From an uncultured Solirubrobacterales bacterium (lineage in GTDB: Bacteria > Actinomycetota > Thermoleophilia > Solirubrobacterales > Solirubrobacteraceae), in contig CAJBIG010000010.1 in the NCBI GenBank assembly GCA_903953065.1, positions 1 to 17,967 of the forward strand: DNA of 17,967 bases, written 5' to 3'. The translations under genes were made by a program, and so were the position numbers. The notes beneath the pieces were generated by a model. It did not search any database, was not told the DNA's origin, and saw only the letters and a program-made list of their open reading frames with translations. Below, piece by piece: positions 7,380 through 14,468 of the stretch; position 1 is the stretch's first letter; each line of letters opens with the position of its first letter.

Positions 7380-9185
7380 ATGGAACAGTCACTAATACGC
7401 AACTTCTCGATCATCGCCCACATCGATCACGGCAAGTCGACGCTCGCCGATCGAATTCTCGAGATGACCTCAACCGTCGATCCGCGCGCGATGAGGGCGC
7501 AGGTTCTCGACTCAATGGACCTTGAGCGCGAACGTGGCATCACAATCAAGGCGCAGGCCGTGCGCGTGCTCTATACGGCTCGCGATGGCGTCACCTACCA
7601 GCTCCAACTGATCGACACTCCCGGCCACGTCGATTTCACTTACGAAGTCTCGCGCTCGCTAGCTGCGTGCGAAGGAGCGGTGCTCGTGGTCGATGCCTCG
7701 CAGGGAGTTGAGGCGCAGACGCTTGCCAACACTTATCTAGCGGTCGAGAACGGCCTTGAGCTGATTCCCTGCCTTAACAAGATCGACCTTCCTGGCGCCG
7801 AGCCGGAGCGCGTTGCGGCCGAGGTGGCTGAGCTGCTCGGCGAGCCGGCGGACGACATTCTCAAGATCTCCGGCAAAACCGGGGAGGGCGTCGAAGAGGT
7901 GCTCGAAGCGATCGTCCGCGACGTGCCGCCGCCAAGCGGCGATCCAGACGGAGCGCCGCGCGCGCTGATCGTCGATTCCGAATTCGATCAGTACCGAGGC
8001 GTGGTTGCCTACATCCGCGTAGTCGATGGAAAGTTCACGAAGGGCGAGGCGATCAAGGCGATGGTCGCCGGAACAGAAGCCGAGATCGATGACATCGGGT
8101 TCTTTACGCCGGAGATGGTGAGCGCTCCCGAGCTTCTGGCCGGCGAGGTCGGCTACGTGATTACCGGCATCAAGGACGTCACCTTGCTGCGCGTCGGTGA
8201 CACGTTGACGACGAAGGCCAACCCGGCCAGCGAGCCGCTGCCTGGCTACCGCGAGGTCAAGCCGATGGTCTTCTGCGGCCTCTTCCCGATCGAGTCCGAT
8301 CAATACCCAGATCTGCGCGATGCGCTGGAAAAGCTGACGCTCAACGATGCCGCGCTGACGTGGGAGCCGGAAACCTCCGATGCGCTCGGGTTTGGCTTCC
8401 GCTGCGGCTTCCTTGGACTGCTGCACATGGACATCGTCCGTGAGCGGCTGGAGCGCGAATACGATCTCAATTTGATGGCGACGATGCCGTCGGTCAGCTT
8501 CGAGGTGACGATGACCAGCGGCGAAACGGTTGAGGTTCACAACCCGTCGGCGATGCCCGACCCAAGCCGGATCGACGAGATCCGCGAGCCGATGATCCGT
8601 GCGTCAATCCTGACTCCGAATGAGTACGTCGGTCAGGTGATGGAGCTCTGCCAAGAGAAGCGCGGCGAGAGCGCAGGACTTCACTACCTTTCGTCCGAGC
8701 GCGTGCAGATGAGCTACGACCTGCCGCTCGCAGAGATCGTGCTCGACTTCTTCGACCAGCTCAAGTCACGCACTCGCGGCTACGCGTCGCTCGACTATGA
8801 GCTCAGCGGAATGAAGGCGTCGGAGATGGTTAAGCTCGACGTGCTTTTGGCGAGCGAGCCGGTGGATGCATTGTCAATGCTGGTGCACCGTGACAAGGCC
8901 CAGGCGGTTGGCCGCACATTGACTGAGAAGCTCCGAGAGAAGATCCCGCGCCAGCAATACGACGTGCCGATTCAGGCTGCGATCGGCGCCAAGATCGTTG
9001 CCCGCGAGACCGTCAAGGCCTACCGCAAGGACGTGATCGCCAAGTGTTACGGCGGCGATATTTCGCGCAAGCGCAAGCTTCTTGAGAAGCAGAAGGAAGG
9101 CAAGAAGCGGATGAAGCAGGTTGGAAGCGTCGAGATTCCTCAGGAAGCCTTCCTAGCCGTGCTCGAGCTTGGCGACTCAAGCTAA
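7380..9185 (+). CDS. lepA: Elongation factor 4 (LepA), ribosome back-translocase GTPase
   Basis: LepA is a translational GTPase that binds ribosomes and remodels or back-translocates stalled complexes. The 601 residues match the family length. GTPase motifs appear in order: AHIDHGKST (13-21), RGITI (52-56), DTPGH (79-83) and NKID (133-136). Domain II and the EF-G-like domains III and V follow (DALGFGFRCGFLGLLHMDIV). The C-terminal domain specific to LepA ends in KKRMKQVGSVEIPQEAFLAVLELG. The ATG at 7380 starts the standard MEQSLIRNFSIIAHIDHGKS N-terminus, so the start is firm. It sits between murJ and hrcA; lepA upstream of hrcA and dnaJ is seen in several phyla. Confidence 0.98.
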   Translation: MEQSLIRNFSIIAHIDHGKSTLADRILEMTSTVDPRAMRAQVLDSMDLERERGITIKAQAVRVLYTARDGVTYQLQLIDTPGHVDFTYEVSRSLAACEGAVLVVDASQGVEAQTLANTYLAVENGLELIPCLNKIDLPGAEPERVAAEVAELLGEPADDILKISGKTGEGVEEVLEAIVRDVPPPSGDPDGAPRALIVDSEFDQYRGVVAYIRVVDGKFTKGEAIKAMVAGTEAEIDDIGFFTPEMVSAPELLAGEVGYVITGIKDVTLLRVGDTLTTKANPASEPLPGYREVKPMVFCGLFPIESDQYPDLRDALEKLTLNDAALTWEPETSDALGFGFRCGFLGLLHMDIVRERLEREYDLNLMATMPSVSFEVTMTSGETVEVHNPSAMPDPSRIDEIREPMIRASILTPNEYVGQVMELCQEKRGESAGLHYLSSERVQMSYDLPLAEIVLDFFDQLKSRTRGYASLDYELSGMKASEMVKLDVLLASEPVDALSMLVHRDKAQAVGRTLTEKLREKIPRQQYDVPIQAAIGAKIVARETVKAYRKDVIAKCYGGDISRKRKLLEKQKEGKKRMKQVGSVEIPQEAFLAVLELGDSS

Positions 9186-9186
9186 C

Positions 9187-9219
9187 GGCGCTGATTGGCA
9201 GCCCGGCAGCCTGCGCCGG
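9187..9219. repeat. Short GC-rich repeats upstream of hrcA (possible operator)
   Basis: Between lepA and the hrcA box lie a tandem direct repeat GGCAGCC (9197-9203 and 9205-9211), an inverted pair GGCGC (9187-9191) and GCGCC (9213-9217), and a tighter inverted pair CCGGC (9203-9207) and GCCGG (9215-9219). None resembles CIRCE, the known HrcA operator. They abut the proposed -10 at 9220 and could be a regulator site, but chance is possible in such GC-rich DNA. Confidence 0.2.
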
Positions 9220-9225
9220 TACCAT
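9220..9225 (+). promoter_or_regulatory. Putative -10 box (TACCAT) for hrcA
   Basis: TACCAT ends 8 bases before the GTG at 9234, the start that gives the normal HrcA N-terminus. This spacing supports leaderless initiation there. No Shine-Dalgarno sequence precedes any of the candidate starts. Confidence 0.35.
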
Positions 9226-9233
9226 CGTTGCTC

Positions 9234-10244
9234 GTGCTTACCGAGCGCCAAGAGCTAATTCTGCGCCGGGTCGTTGAGACCCACCAAGCGACCGCGCAAC
9301 CGGTCGGCTCAAAGACGCTCTCTGCCGATCCGGCGATCGATTTCGGCCCGTCAACGATCCGTAATGAGCTGGCGGTGCTCGAGGAGCAAGGGCTGCTGGC
9401 TCACCCGCACACCTCGGCCGGGCGAATTCCCACCGACGCCGGCCGCCGCTTCTACGTCGATCGGCTTCTGCCTCAGGGTCAGCGCGCCGAACTGGAGCTG
9501 CCGATCGTCGAAAGCGAGGTAGACCAGGCGATGCGCGTGACCAGCGCGACGCTCGCTCAAGCAACGAACCTGCTGGCGATTGTTTCGGCGCCGCCGCTTG
9601 AGGCTGCGACCGTCCGCCACGTCGAAGTTCTGACGCTGCAGCCACACGTGGCGATGGTCGTCGTCATCACCTCAACCGGAAGTGTCGCGAAGCGCCTGAT
9701 CAGCTTCGAGCAGCCGATCGACAGCGGCCTGATCGCCTGGGCGGCCGAGTACCTCAACGAACGGCTCAGCGGCCACGAGCTGGGCGCTAGGACGGTCGCG
9801 GCGCGGCTTAGCGATACGTCGCTCGGCGCAAGTGAGCACGGCTTTCTTGAGGCGCTGCTGCCGGTCTTCGACGACCTCCGCTCGGACTCTGAAGTGATGC
9901 TCTACGTCGAGGGCGCCGGAAGGCTTCTCGGGGGGGACCGGCTCGACAACCTCTCCGAGATCAACGAGCTGCTGAGTGCGCTTGAGCGTCGTGTTGCGCT
10001 GCTCGGCGTGCTCCGCTTGGCGCTTGGCGAGCGCGACGTCGTCGTGCGGATCGGCAGCGAGAACGAACTTCCAGCACTGCAATCGCTGGCGCTGGTCGGC
10101 GCCGGCTACGGGCCTCGCGCTCAGAAGCTCGGCACCGTGTCTGTGATTGGCCCGCTGCAGATGGACTATGGCGCCGTGATCGCAACCGTCCGCGAGGCCG
10201 CCTGGCAGCTCTCGCGCTACATCGAAGACGTAGACGCGGCCTAA
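9234..10244 (+). CDS. hrcA: Heat-inducible transcription repressor HrcA
   Basis: HrcA represses class I heat-shock genes by binding CIRCE operators. From the GTG at 9234 the product has 336 residues and begins MLTERQELILRRVVETH, the family's usual start. A winged-helix domain spans about 1-80, with TIRNELAVLEEQGLLAHPHTSAGRIPTDAGRRFYVD. The central GAF-like region follows. The C-terminal dimerisation segment carries VSVIGPLQMDYGAVIATVREAAWQLSRYI, matching the family's IGP-x-x-MDY hallmark. An upstream in-frame TTG at 9195 would add 13 residues without family resemblance and is less likely. The gene lies 3 bases before dnaJ, so they are almost certainly co-transcribed. No CIRCE sequence is visible here or elsewhere in the window, so its targets probably lie at groESL or dnaK elsewhere. 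Confidence 0.95.
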   Translation: MLTERQELILRRVVETHQATAQPVGSKTLSADPAIDFGPSTIRNELAVLEEQGLLAHPHTSAGRIPTDAGRRFYVDRLLPQGQRAELELPIVESEVDQAMRVTSATLAQATNLLAIVSAPPLEAATVRHVEVLTLQPHVAMVVVITSTGSVAKRLISFEQPIDSGLIAWAAEYLNERLSGHELGARTVAARLSDTSLGASEHGFLEALLPVFDDLRSDSEVMLYVEGAGRLLGGDRLDNLSEINELLSALERRVALLGVLRLALGERDVVVRIGSENELPALQSLALVGAGYGPRAQKLGTVSVIGPLQMDYGAVIATVREAAWQLSRYIEDVDAA

Positions 10245-10247
10245 GCG

Positions 10248-11378
10248 ATGGCAAGCACTGTTCCCGGAGATCCCTACGAGCTGCTCGGCGTTCCGCGCGG
10301 CGCCGACGGCCAGACGATCAAAAAGTCGTTTCGGGCCTTGGCCCGCGAGCTGCATCCGGATGTAAATAACCACGACCCGGACGCTGAGACGAAGTTCAAG
10401 GCGGCGGCCGAGGCTTACGAGATTCTCTCCGATCCGCGCCGCCGCGAGATCTACGACCAATACGGCCACGAGGGGCTTCGCAGCGGCGGTATGCGCCCCA
10501 ACTTTGAGGGGTTCGGCTCACTCAACGATCTTTTCGGGGCCTTTTTCGGCGGCGGCTTTGGTGGCGGCCAGAGCGGGCCGGCGCAAGGCGACGACGCGAT
10601 CATCGCCGTCAACGTCACTCTGGCCGAAGCGGCGGCGGGCAAGACGACGACGATCTCCTTCGAAGCGATCGATCTCTGCGATCGGTGTGACGGCAACGGC
10701 GCCGAACCCGAAAGCAAGCTGACCACTTGCGATTCCTGCAACGGTTCGGGTGTCGTCGAGGCGGTCGCGAATTCACCGTTCGGTCAGGTGCTGCAGCGCC
10801 GTGCCTGCGGCGCTTGTGACGGGCAGGGTCAGATCGCCGACTCGCCGTGCCAGAGCTGCGACGGTCGTGGCCGCGTCGTGCGCCGGCGCGAACTTGAGAT
10901 TGAAATCCCAGCCGGAATTGATGACGGGCAGCGAATTCGCCTCGCCGGCCGAGGCCACGCAGGAGAGCGCGGAGGCCCAAGCGGTGATCTCTACGTACAA
11001 GTGCAGGTCGAGGCGAGCGACCACCTGCTGCGCGACGGTGATGACCTGATCAGCGTGCTTGATGTGCCTGCGCCGCTCGCTGCGCTCGGCGTAACGCTTG
11101 AGCTCGAAGGGCTCGACGGTTTGGTCGCAGTGAAGGTCCCGGCGGCCACCCAACCAGGCGAGATCATTGAACTCGACGGACTTGGAATGCCGCAGCTGCG
11201 GCGGCCGGAGCGGCGCGGGGCTCTCCGCGTTGTAGTCAACGTCGTGATCCCACGTCGGCTTACGGACGAGCAGCGCAGCCTCAACCAGCAGCTCGCCGAC
11301 TCGCTGACTGATGAGAACCTCGCAGCGCCCGAGGGGCTTGGGGCGAAGCTGCGCCGACTGCTTAGCTCCAGCCGTTGA
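10248..11378 (+). CDS. dnaJ: Chaperone DnaJ (type I Hsp40)
   Basis: This co-chaperone stimulates DnaK ATPase activity and delivers unfolded clients. The 376-residue protein has the full type I layout: J domain at about 8-73 with HPD at 36-38, then a Gly/Phe-rich segment (about 86-110, GAFFGGGFGGG). Four CxxCxGxG zinc repeats start at Cys144, 161, 187 and 201, all intact. Two beta-rich substrate-binding domains and a C-terminal dimerisation tail follow. The ATG at 10248 lies 3 bases after the hrcA stop with no Shine-Dalgarno sequence, which suggests translational coupling. The stop overlaps the prmA start (TTGA). There is no dnaK or grpE in the window, so this is the HrcA-linked DnaJ; a second copy may accompany dnaK elsewhere. 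Confidence 0.97.
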   Translation: MASTVPGDPYELLGVPRGADGQTIKKSFRALARELHPDVNNHDPDAETKFKAAAEAYEILSDPRRREIYDQYGHEGLRSGGMRPNFEGFGSLNDLFGAFFGGGFGGGQSGPAQGDDAIIAVNVTLAEAAAGKTTTISFEAIDLCDRCDGNGAEPESKLTTCDSCNGSGVVEAVANSPFGQVLQRRACGACDGQGQIADSPCQSCDGRGRVVRRRELEIEIPAGIDDGQRIRLAGRGHAGERGGPSGDLYVQVQVEASDHLLRDGDDLISVLDVPAPLAALGVTLELEGLDGLVAVKVPAATQPGEIIELDGLGMPQLRRPERRGALRVVVNVVIPRRLTDEQRSLNQQLADSLTDENLAAPEGLGAKLRRLLSSSR

Positions 11379-12214
11379 TTCGGCTCGCTATCCGGCTGGA
11401 GGCGGCCGATGCCGAGATCGTCCTAGCCGAGCTCGTTGAGCTCGCTCCGTCAGGAGTCGAGGAGAGCGAACTGCCCGATGGCCGGATCGAATACGCCGTC
11501 TATGGCGCCGCCGGGGAGCTTCCGGCACTCCCCGATCTCGAGGCCGCCGCTGGTGGCGCGCTAGTTGAGATCGTCACTAGCGAAGTAGGCGACGATTGGG
11601 ATCAACGCTGGAAGGCTTTCCACAAACCCGTCTCGATCGAGAATCGCGGGCAAGTTCTACGAGTGCGGCCGCCGTGGGAGGATGCGAGCGCTGCTGCGGA
11701 CGAGATCGATCTAGTTGTCGATCCGGGGCAGGCGTTCGGCACCGGCGCGCACGCTACAACGCGGCTCTGCCTGGAGCTGATGCTCGGGCTCGAACCTGGC
11801 GGCGGCTGCGTCGATCTGGGCTGTGGCTCCGGCGTGTTGGCTATTGCCGCCGCGAAGCTCGGGTGGGCGCCGGTGCTGGGCTTAGACCACGAGCCCGAGA
11901 GCGTCACAGCAACGATCGAGAACGCGCGCGTCAACGGCGTAACGGTCACTGCTGAGCGCTTCGATCTGCGTCGAGATGGCGCCGTCCCAACGGCGCCGCT
12001 CGTGGTTGCGAACCTGCTCCTGCCGTTGCTGCTCGATCTTTCCAAGGCCGGATTCGACGGTTTAGCGCCGCAGCAGATGATCGCCAGCGGTCTGCTGATC
12101 GAACAGGCCGATGAGGTTTCGGCTGCGTTCTCGCAGGCCCACGGCCTCCAAGAACAGGATCGTCGCATCAGCGGTGAGTGGGCGGCGCTGCTGCTGGCGC
12201 GCCATGCGATTTGA
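11375..12214 (+). CDS. prmA: Ribosomal protein L11 methyltransferase
   Basis: PrmA methylates ribosomal protein L11 using S-adenosylmethionine. The 279 residues hold an N-terminal L11-recognition region with DWDQRWKAFHKPVSI (75-89), close to the family's DWxxxWKxxxKP motif. The Rossmann methyltransferase domain follows, with DPGQAFGTGAHATT (116-129), SAM motif I DLGCGSGVLAIAAAKLG (147-163), acidic Asp171 in GLDHEPESV, and VANLLLPLL where the family has an ANIL-type motif. The TTG at 11375 overlaps the dnaJ stop by four bases and yields a normal N-terminus (MIRLAIRL). The hrcA-dnaJ-prmA order occurs in many bacteria. The L11 specificity is inferred from these motifs and the context. Confidence 0.9.
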   Translation: MIRLAIRLEAADAEIVLAELVELAPSGVEESELPDGRIEYAVYGAAGELPALPDLEAAAGGALVEIVTSEVGDDWDQRWKAFHKPVSIENRGQVLRVRPPWEDASAAADEIDLVVDPGQAFGTGAHATTRLCLELMLGLEPGGGCVDLGCGSGVLAIAAAKLGWAPVLGLDHEPESVTATIENARVNGVTVTAERFDLRRDGAVPTAPLVVANLLLPLLLDLSKAGFDGLAPQQMIASGLLIEQADEVSAAFSQAHGLQEQDRRISGEWAALLLARHAI

Positions 12215-12243
12215 TTCTTCACGACGATGGCGTTGATCTCGCG

Positions 12244-12249
12244 TAGACT
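12244..12249 (+). promoter_or_regulatory. Putative -10 box (TAGACT) for the cytochrome c gene
   Basis: TAGACT ends 6 bases before the ATG at 12256, the exact spacing expected if transcription starts at the A of the ATG. No Shine-Dalgarno and no clear -35 are present. The 41-base gap after prmA holds nothing else recognisable. Confidence 0.45.
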
Positions 12250-12255
12250 GGGCTG

Positions 12256-12633
12256 ATGAAAAGCTTTCACGCCCCAACTGCCCTGGCCTTGGTGATTGCC
12301 GCAGTCGGCCTCGCCGCCTGTGGTTCAAGCTCATCCGAGGATTCATCGACAACCGCGGCCGCTCCGGCCACTACCGGCACTTCGACGACCACGGTCGCCT
12401 CGGCTGAAGGCGAAAAAGTGTTCGCATCGAACTGCGCTCAGTGCCACACGCTCTCTGCCGCCGGTTCAACGGGACAGGTCGGTCCGAATCTCGACAGCAT
12501 CGCGCCAGACGAGGAAACGGTCAAAGCGATTGTCACCAACGGCCGCGGTGGAATGCCCGCCTTTGCGGACGTGCTGACCGATGCTCAGATCGATGCTGTA
12601 GCGAGCTACGTCTCTGACAGCACTGGGAACTAG
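12256..12633 (+). CDS. Lipoprotein c-type cytochrome (single heme, class I)
   Basis: This is a small electron carrier held on the outer face of the membrane. The 125 residues start with a lipoprotein signal peptide: positive MKSFH, a hydrophobic stretch, and the lipobox LAAC with Cys22 as the lipidated residue. A Ser/Thr/Ala-rich spacer of about 27 residues follows. The cytochrome c fold has the heme-binding motif CAQCH (60-64) and a likely axial methionine in GGMPAF (Met100). The C-terminal helix LTDAQIDAVASYV is typical of the cytochrome cbb3/c6-like single-heme group. Its partner is not in the window and its neighbours (prmA, yqeY) give no metabolic clue. It has its own putative leaderless promoter. 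It could serve the respiratory chain or a periplasmic oxidoreductase; the sequence does not decide. Confidence 0.92.
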   Translation: MKSFHAPTALALVIAAVGLAACGSSSSEDSSTTAAAPATTGTSTTTVASAEGEKVFASNCAQCHTLSAAGSTGQVGPNLDSIAPDEETVKAIVTNGRGGMPAFADVLTDAQIDAVASYVSDSTGN

Positions 12634-12636
12634 CGT
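12631..12636 (+). promoter_or_regulatory. Putative -10 box (TAGCGT) for yqeY, overlapping the cytochrome stop
   Basis: The TAG stop of the cytochrome gene forms the first half of TAGCGT, the same hexamer seen before comEA. It lies 6 bases before a TTG (12643) and 12 bases before the ATG (12649) of the next gene. Confidence 0.3.
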
Positions 12637-12648
12637 TAGCTGTTGCCG

Positions 12649-13089
12649 ATGAACTCAGTGCCGATCAGCGAGACCCTCAAGAGCGAGATCACGACGGCGA
12701 TGAAGGCCGGCGATAAAGAGCGTGTTTCAGCGCTGCGTCTGGTTCTCTCAGAGCTTCAAAAAGACGCTAAAGAGGGCGGCGGCGACGAGCTCGCCGTTCT
12801 GCGCCGCGAGCGCAAGCGGCGCTTCGAAGCCGCCGAGGCCTATCGCGAAGCGGGGCGCCCCGAACTCGCGGAAGCTGAGGAGGCCGAGGCAGCGATCATC
12901 GAGCAGTATCTACCGGCCGAGCTGACCGACGATCAGCTCCGTGAGATCGTTGCCGGCGCAATCGCCGAAACCGGCGCCGAGAGTGCGAAGGACACCGGGC
13001 AGGTTATGAAGGCTGCAATGGCCAAGGTCGCCGGCCAAGCCGATGGCAAACGAGTCTCTGCCATCGCCCAGGAGGCTCTAAGCGGCTGA
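12649..13089 (+). CDS. yqeY: GatB/YqeY domain-containing protein
   Basis: This is a member of the YqeY family, which shares the helical tail domain of the GatB/GatE amidotransferase subunits that contacts tRNA. The stand-alone protein has no settled biochemical role. The 146 residues begin SETLKSEITTAMKAGDKERVSALRLVLSELQ, a typical family start. They contain an Arg/Glu-rich helix (RRERKRRFEAAEAYREAGRPELAEAEEAE), EQYLPAELTDDQL, and the C-terminal MAKVAGQADGKRVSAIAQEAL. The ATG at 12649 is chosen over a TTG two codons earlier, though the upstream box spacing would also suit the TTG. The stop overlaps the phoH ATG (TGATG), so it probably leads the phoH-ybeY-era transcript. Confidence 0.88.
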   Translation: MNSVPISETLKSEITTAMKAGDKERVSALRLVLSELQKDAKEGGGDELAVLRRERKRRFEAAEAYREAGRPELAEAEEAEAAIIEQYLPAELTDDQLREIVAGAIAETGAESAKDTGQVMKAAMAKVAGQADGKRVSAIAQEALSG

Positions 13090-14069
13090 TGCGGCAGACG
13101 ATTGAGCTGTCGAACGAAGCGGCGAGCGCACTCTGCGGCACGGGGGACGTAGTACTGAGGCGGCTTGAAACCGAGCTCGATTGCCGGATCGTCGTGCGCG
13201 GAAACGTAGTCACGCTCGATGGGGAAGCCGCCGCCGTCGCGGCGGCGGCAACGATCGTCGACGAGATGGCAGGCCTTGCTGACGGAGGGCACGATCTTGA
13301 GGAGGGCACGATCCATTCAGTGACAGGCGCGCTGAAAGCCGAGGTCAGGCCCGCCGCGGTTCTGGGCGACGTCGTTTGGAGCCACCGCGGTCGCAAGGTG
13401 GCGCCAAAGACGCCAAACCAGAAGCGCTACGTCGACTCCGTGCGGGGCAACACGGTCACATTCGGGATCGGCCCGGCCGGAACCGGGAAAACCTTCCTCG
13501 CCGTCGCGATGGCCGCCGCCGCACTCTCTCGCGGCGAAGTCAATCGCGTGATCCTTACGCGCCCGGCGGTCGAGGCAGGCGAGCGGCTCGGCTTCTTGCC
13601 TGGCGACCTGATGGCCAAGATCGACCCCTATCTTCGCCCGCTCTTCGATGCGCTTAACGACATGCTCGACCCTGAGAAAGTCAGCGAGTACCTGCAGAAC
13701 GGAATCATTGAGGTTGCGCCGCTGGCCTTCATGCGCGGTCGCACGCTCAACGACTCATTCATCATCCTCGACGAGGCTCAAAACACGACCGCCGAGCAGA
13801 TGAAGATGTTCCTGACGAGGCTCGGCTTCGGCTCGCGGATGGTCGTGACAGGCGACATCACGCAGATAGACCTGCCGAAAGAGCAGCAGTCGGGGCTAGT
13901 TGTAGTTGCCGATGTGCTCAGCGAAATAGAGGGCATTGACTTCGTCCGCTTTGGTGCCGATGACGTAGTCCGGCACCGGCTTGTCCAGCGGATAGTGGAG
14001 GCCTACGGGGCCTTCGCCGAGCGCTCGGCACCGGACCTGAAGGCCGAACGTGAACGACGCAAGGCTTAA
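13089..14069 (+). CDS. phoH: PhoH-like P-loop ATPase (PhoL type)
   Basis: This is a cytoplasmic ATPase, a possible RNA helicase, of the PhoH/PhoL family; with YbeY it is implicated in RNA processing. The 326 residues have an N-terminal KH-like domain (about 20-62, LETELDCRIVVRGNVVTLDG). The ATPase core follows with VAPKTPNQKRYVDSV, Walker A GPAGTGKT (128-135), ILTRPAVEAGERLGFLPGDL, and Walker B ILDEAQN (226-232). The sensor-like GFGSRMVVTGDITQIDLP comes next. All catalytic motifs are intact. It starts at an ATG overlapping the yqeY stop by one base and ends 12 bases before ybeY. Despite the historical name, nothing here links it to phosphate regulation. Confidence 0.95.
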   Translation: MRQTIELSNEAASALCGTGDVVLRRLETELDCRIVVRGNVVTLDGEAAAVAAAATIVDEMAGLADGGHDLEEGTIHSVTGALKAEVRPAAVLGDVVWSHRGRKVAPKTPNQKRYVDSVRGNTVTFGIGPAGTGKTFLAVAMAAAALSRGEVNRVILTRPAVEAGERLGFLPGDLMAKIDPYLRPLFDALNDMLDPEKVSEYLQNGIIEVAPLAFMRGRTLNDSFIILDEAQNTTAEQMKMFLTRLGFGSRMVVTGDITQIDLPKEQQSGLVVVADVLSEIEGIDFVRFGADDVVRHRLVQRIVEAYGAFAERSAPDLKAERERRKA

Positions 14070-14081
14070 GGCAGGTAAGCG

Positions 14082-14468
14082 ATGATCGAGCTTGACTACA
14101 TCGGCGCAGACCTGGCCGCCGGCCATCTCCCTGAGCCGGAGGTTGATCGGCTGCTTGCGCTGGCCTTCGCGTCGGCTGGGATCGAGGATGGCCACGTTGC
14201 TGTTGAGCTTGTCGGCGAGCAGAGGATCGCTGATCTGAACGTGGCTCACCGTGGCAAAGAAGGGCCAACTGACGTTCTGTCGTTCCCCGTTGACGGCGAT
14301 GGCGACGGCAGTGGCCCACGTGAACTCGGCGACATCATCATCTGCCCCGAGATGACCGAAGATCTGCGCGAAGCGATCGTCCATGGTGCGCTCCATCTCG
14401 TCGGAATGGATCACGAAACGGACGACGGCGAGATGCTGGCTCTGCAGGGCGAGATCTGCTCGTGGTGA
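14082..14468 (+). CDS. ybeY: Endoribonuclease / rRNA maturation factor YbeY
   Basis: YbeY is a zinc-dependent RNase for 16S rRNA 3'-end maturation and 30S quality control. The 128-residue protein is at the short end for the family. It shows AHRGKEGPTDVLSFP (55-69), ELGDIIIC (81-88) and the metal motif HGALHLVGMDH (101-111), with His101, His105 and His111 as zinc ligands. It then ends within 17 residues. The loop between DVLSFP and LGDI is Gly/Asp-rich (VDGDGDGSGPR). A weak CAGG (14072-14075) lies 6 bases before the ATG, the closest thing to a Shine-Dalgarno sequence in this part of the window. The last four bases overlap the era start (GTGA). phoH-ybeY-era is a widely conserved set. Confidence 0.95.
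   Translation: MIELDYIGADLAAGHLPEPEVDRLLALAFASAGIEDGHVAVELVGEQRIADLNVAHRGKEGPTDVLSFPVDGDGDGSGPRELGDIIICPEMTEDLREAIVHGALHLVGMDHETDDGEMLALQGEICSW

Noticed and set aside
7737..8540. Leftward open frame of 267 codons opposite lepA
   Set aside because: It lies entirely inside conserved lepA coding sequence; GC-rich DNA often leaves long antisense frames open.
9195..9233. 13-residue N-terminal extension of HrcA from TTG 9195
   Set aside because: HrcA proteins normally begin at LTERQ, reached from GTG 9234; the extension is low-complexity and would span the putative promoter.
9672..10469. Leftward open frame of 265 codons spanning hrcA and dnaJ
   Set aside because: It is antisense to two conserved genes and crosses their boundary, with no recognisable domain.
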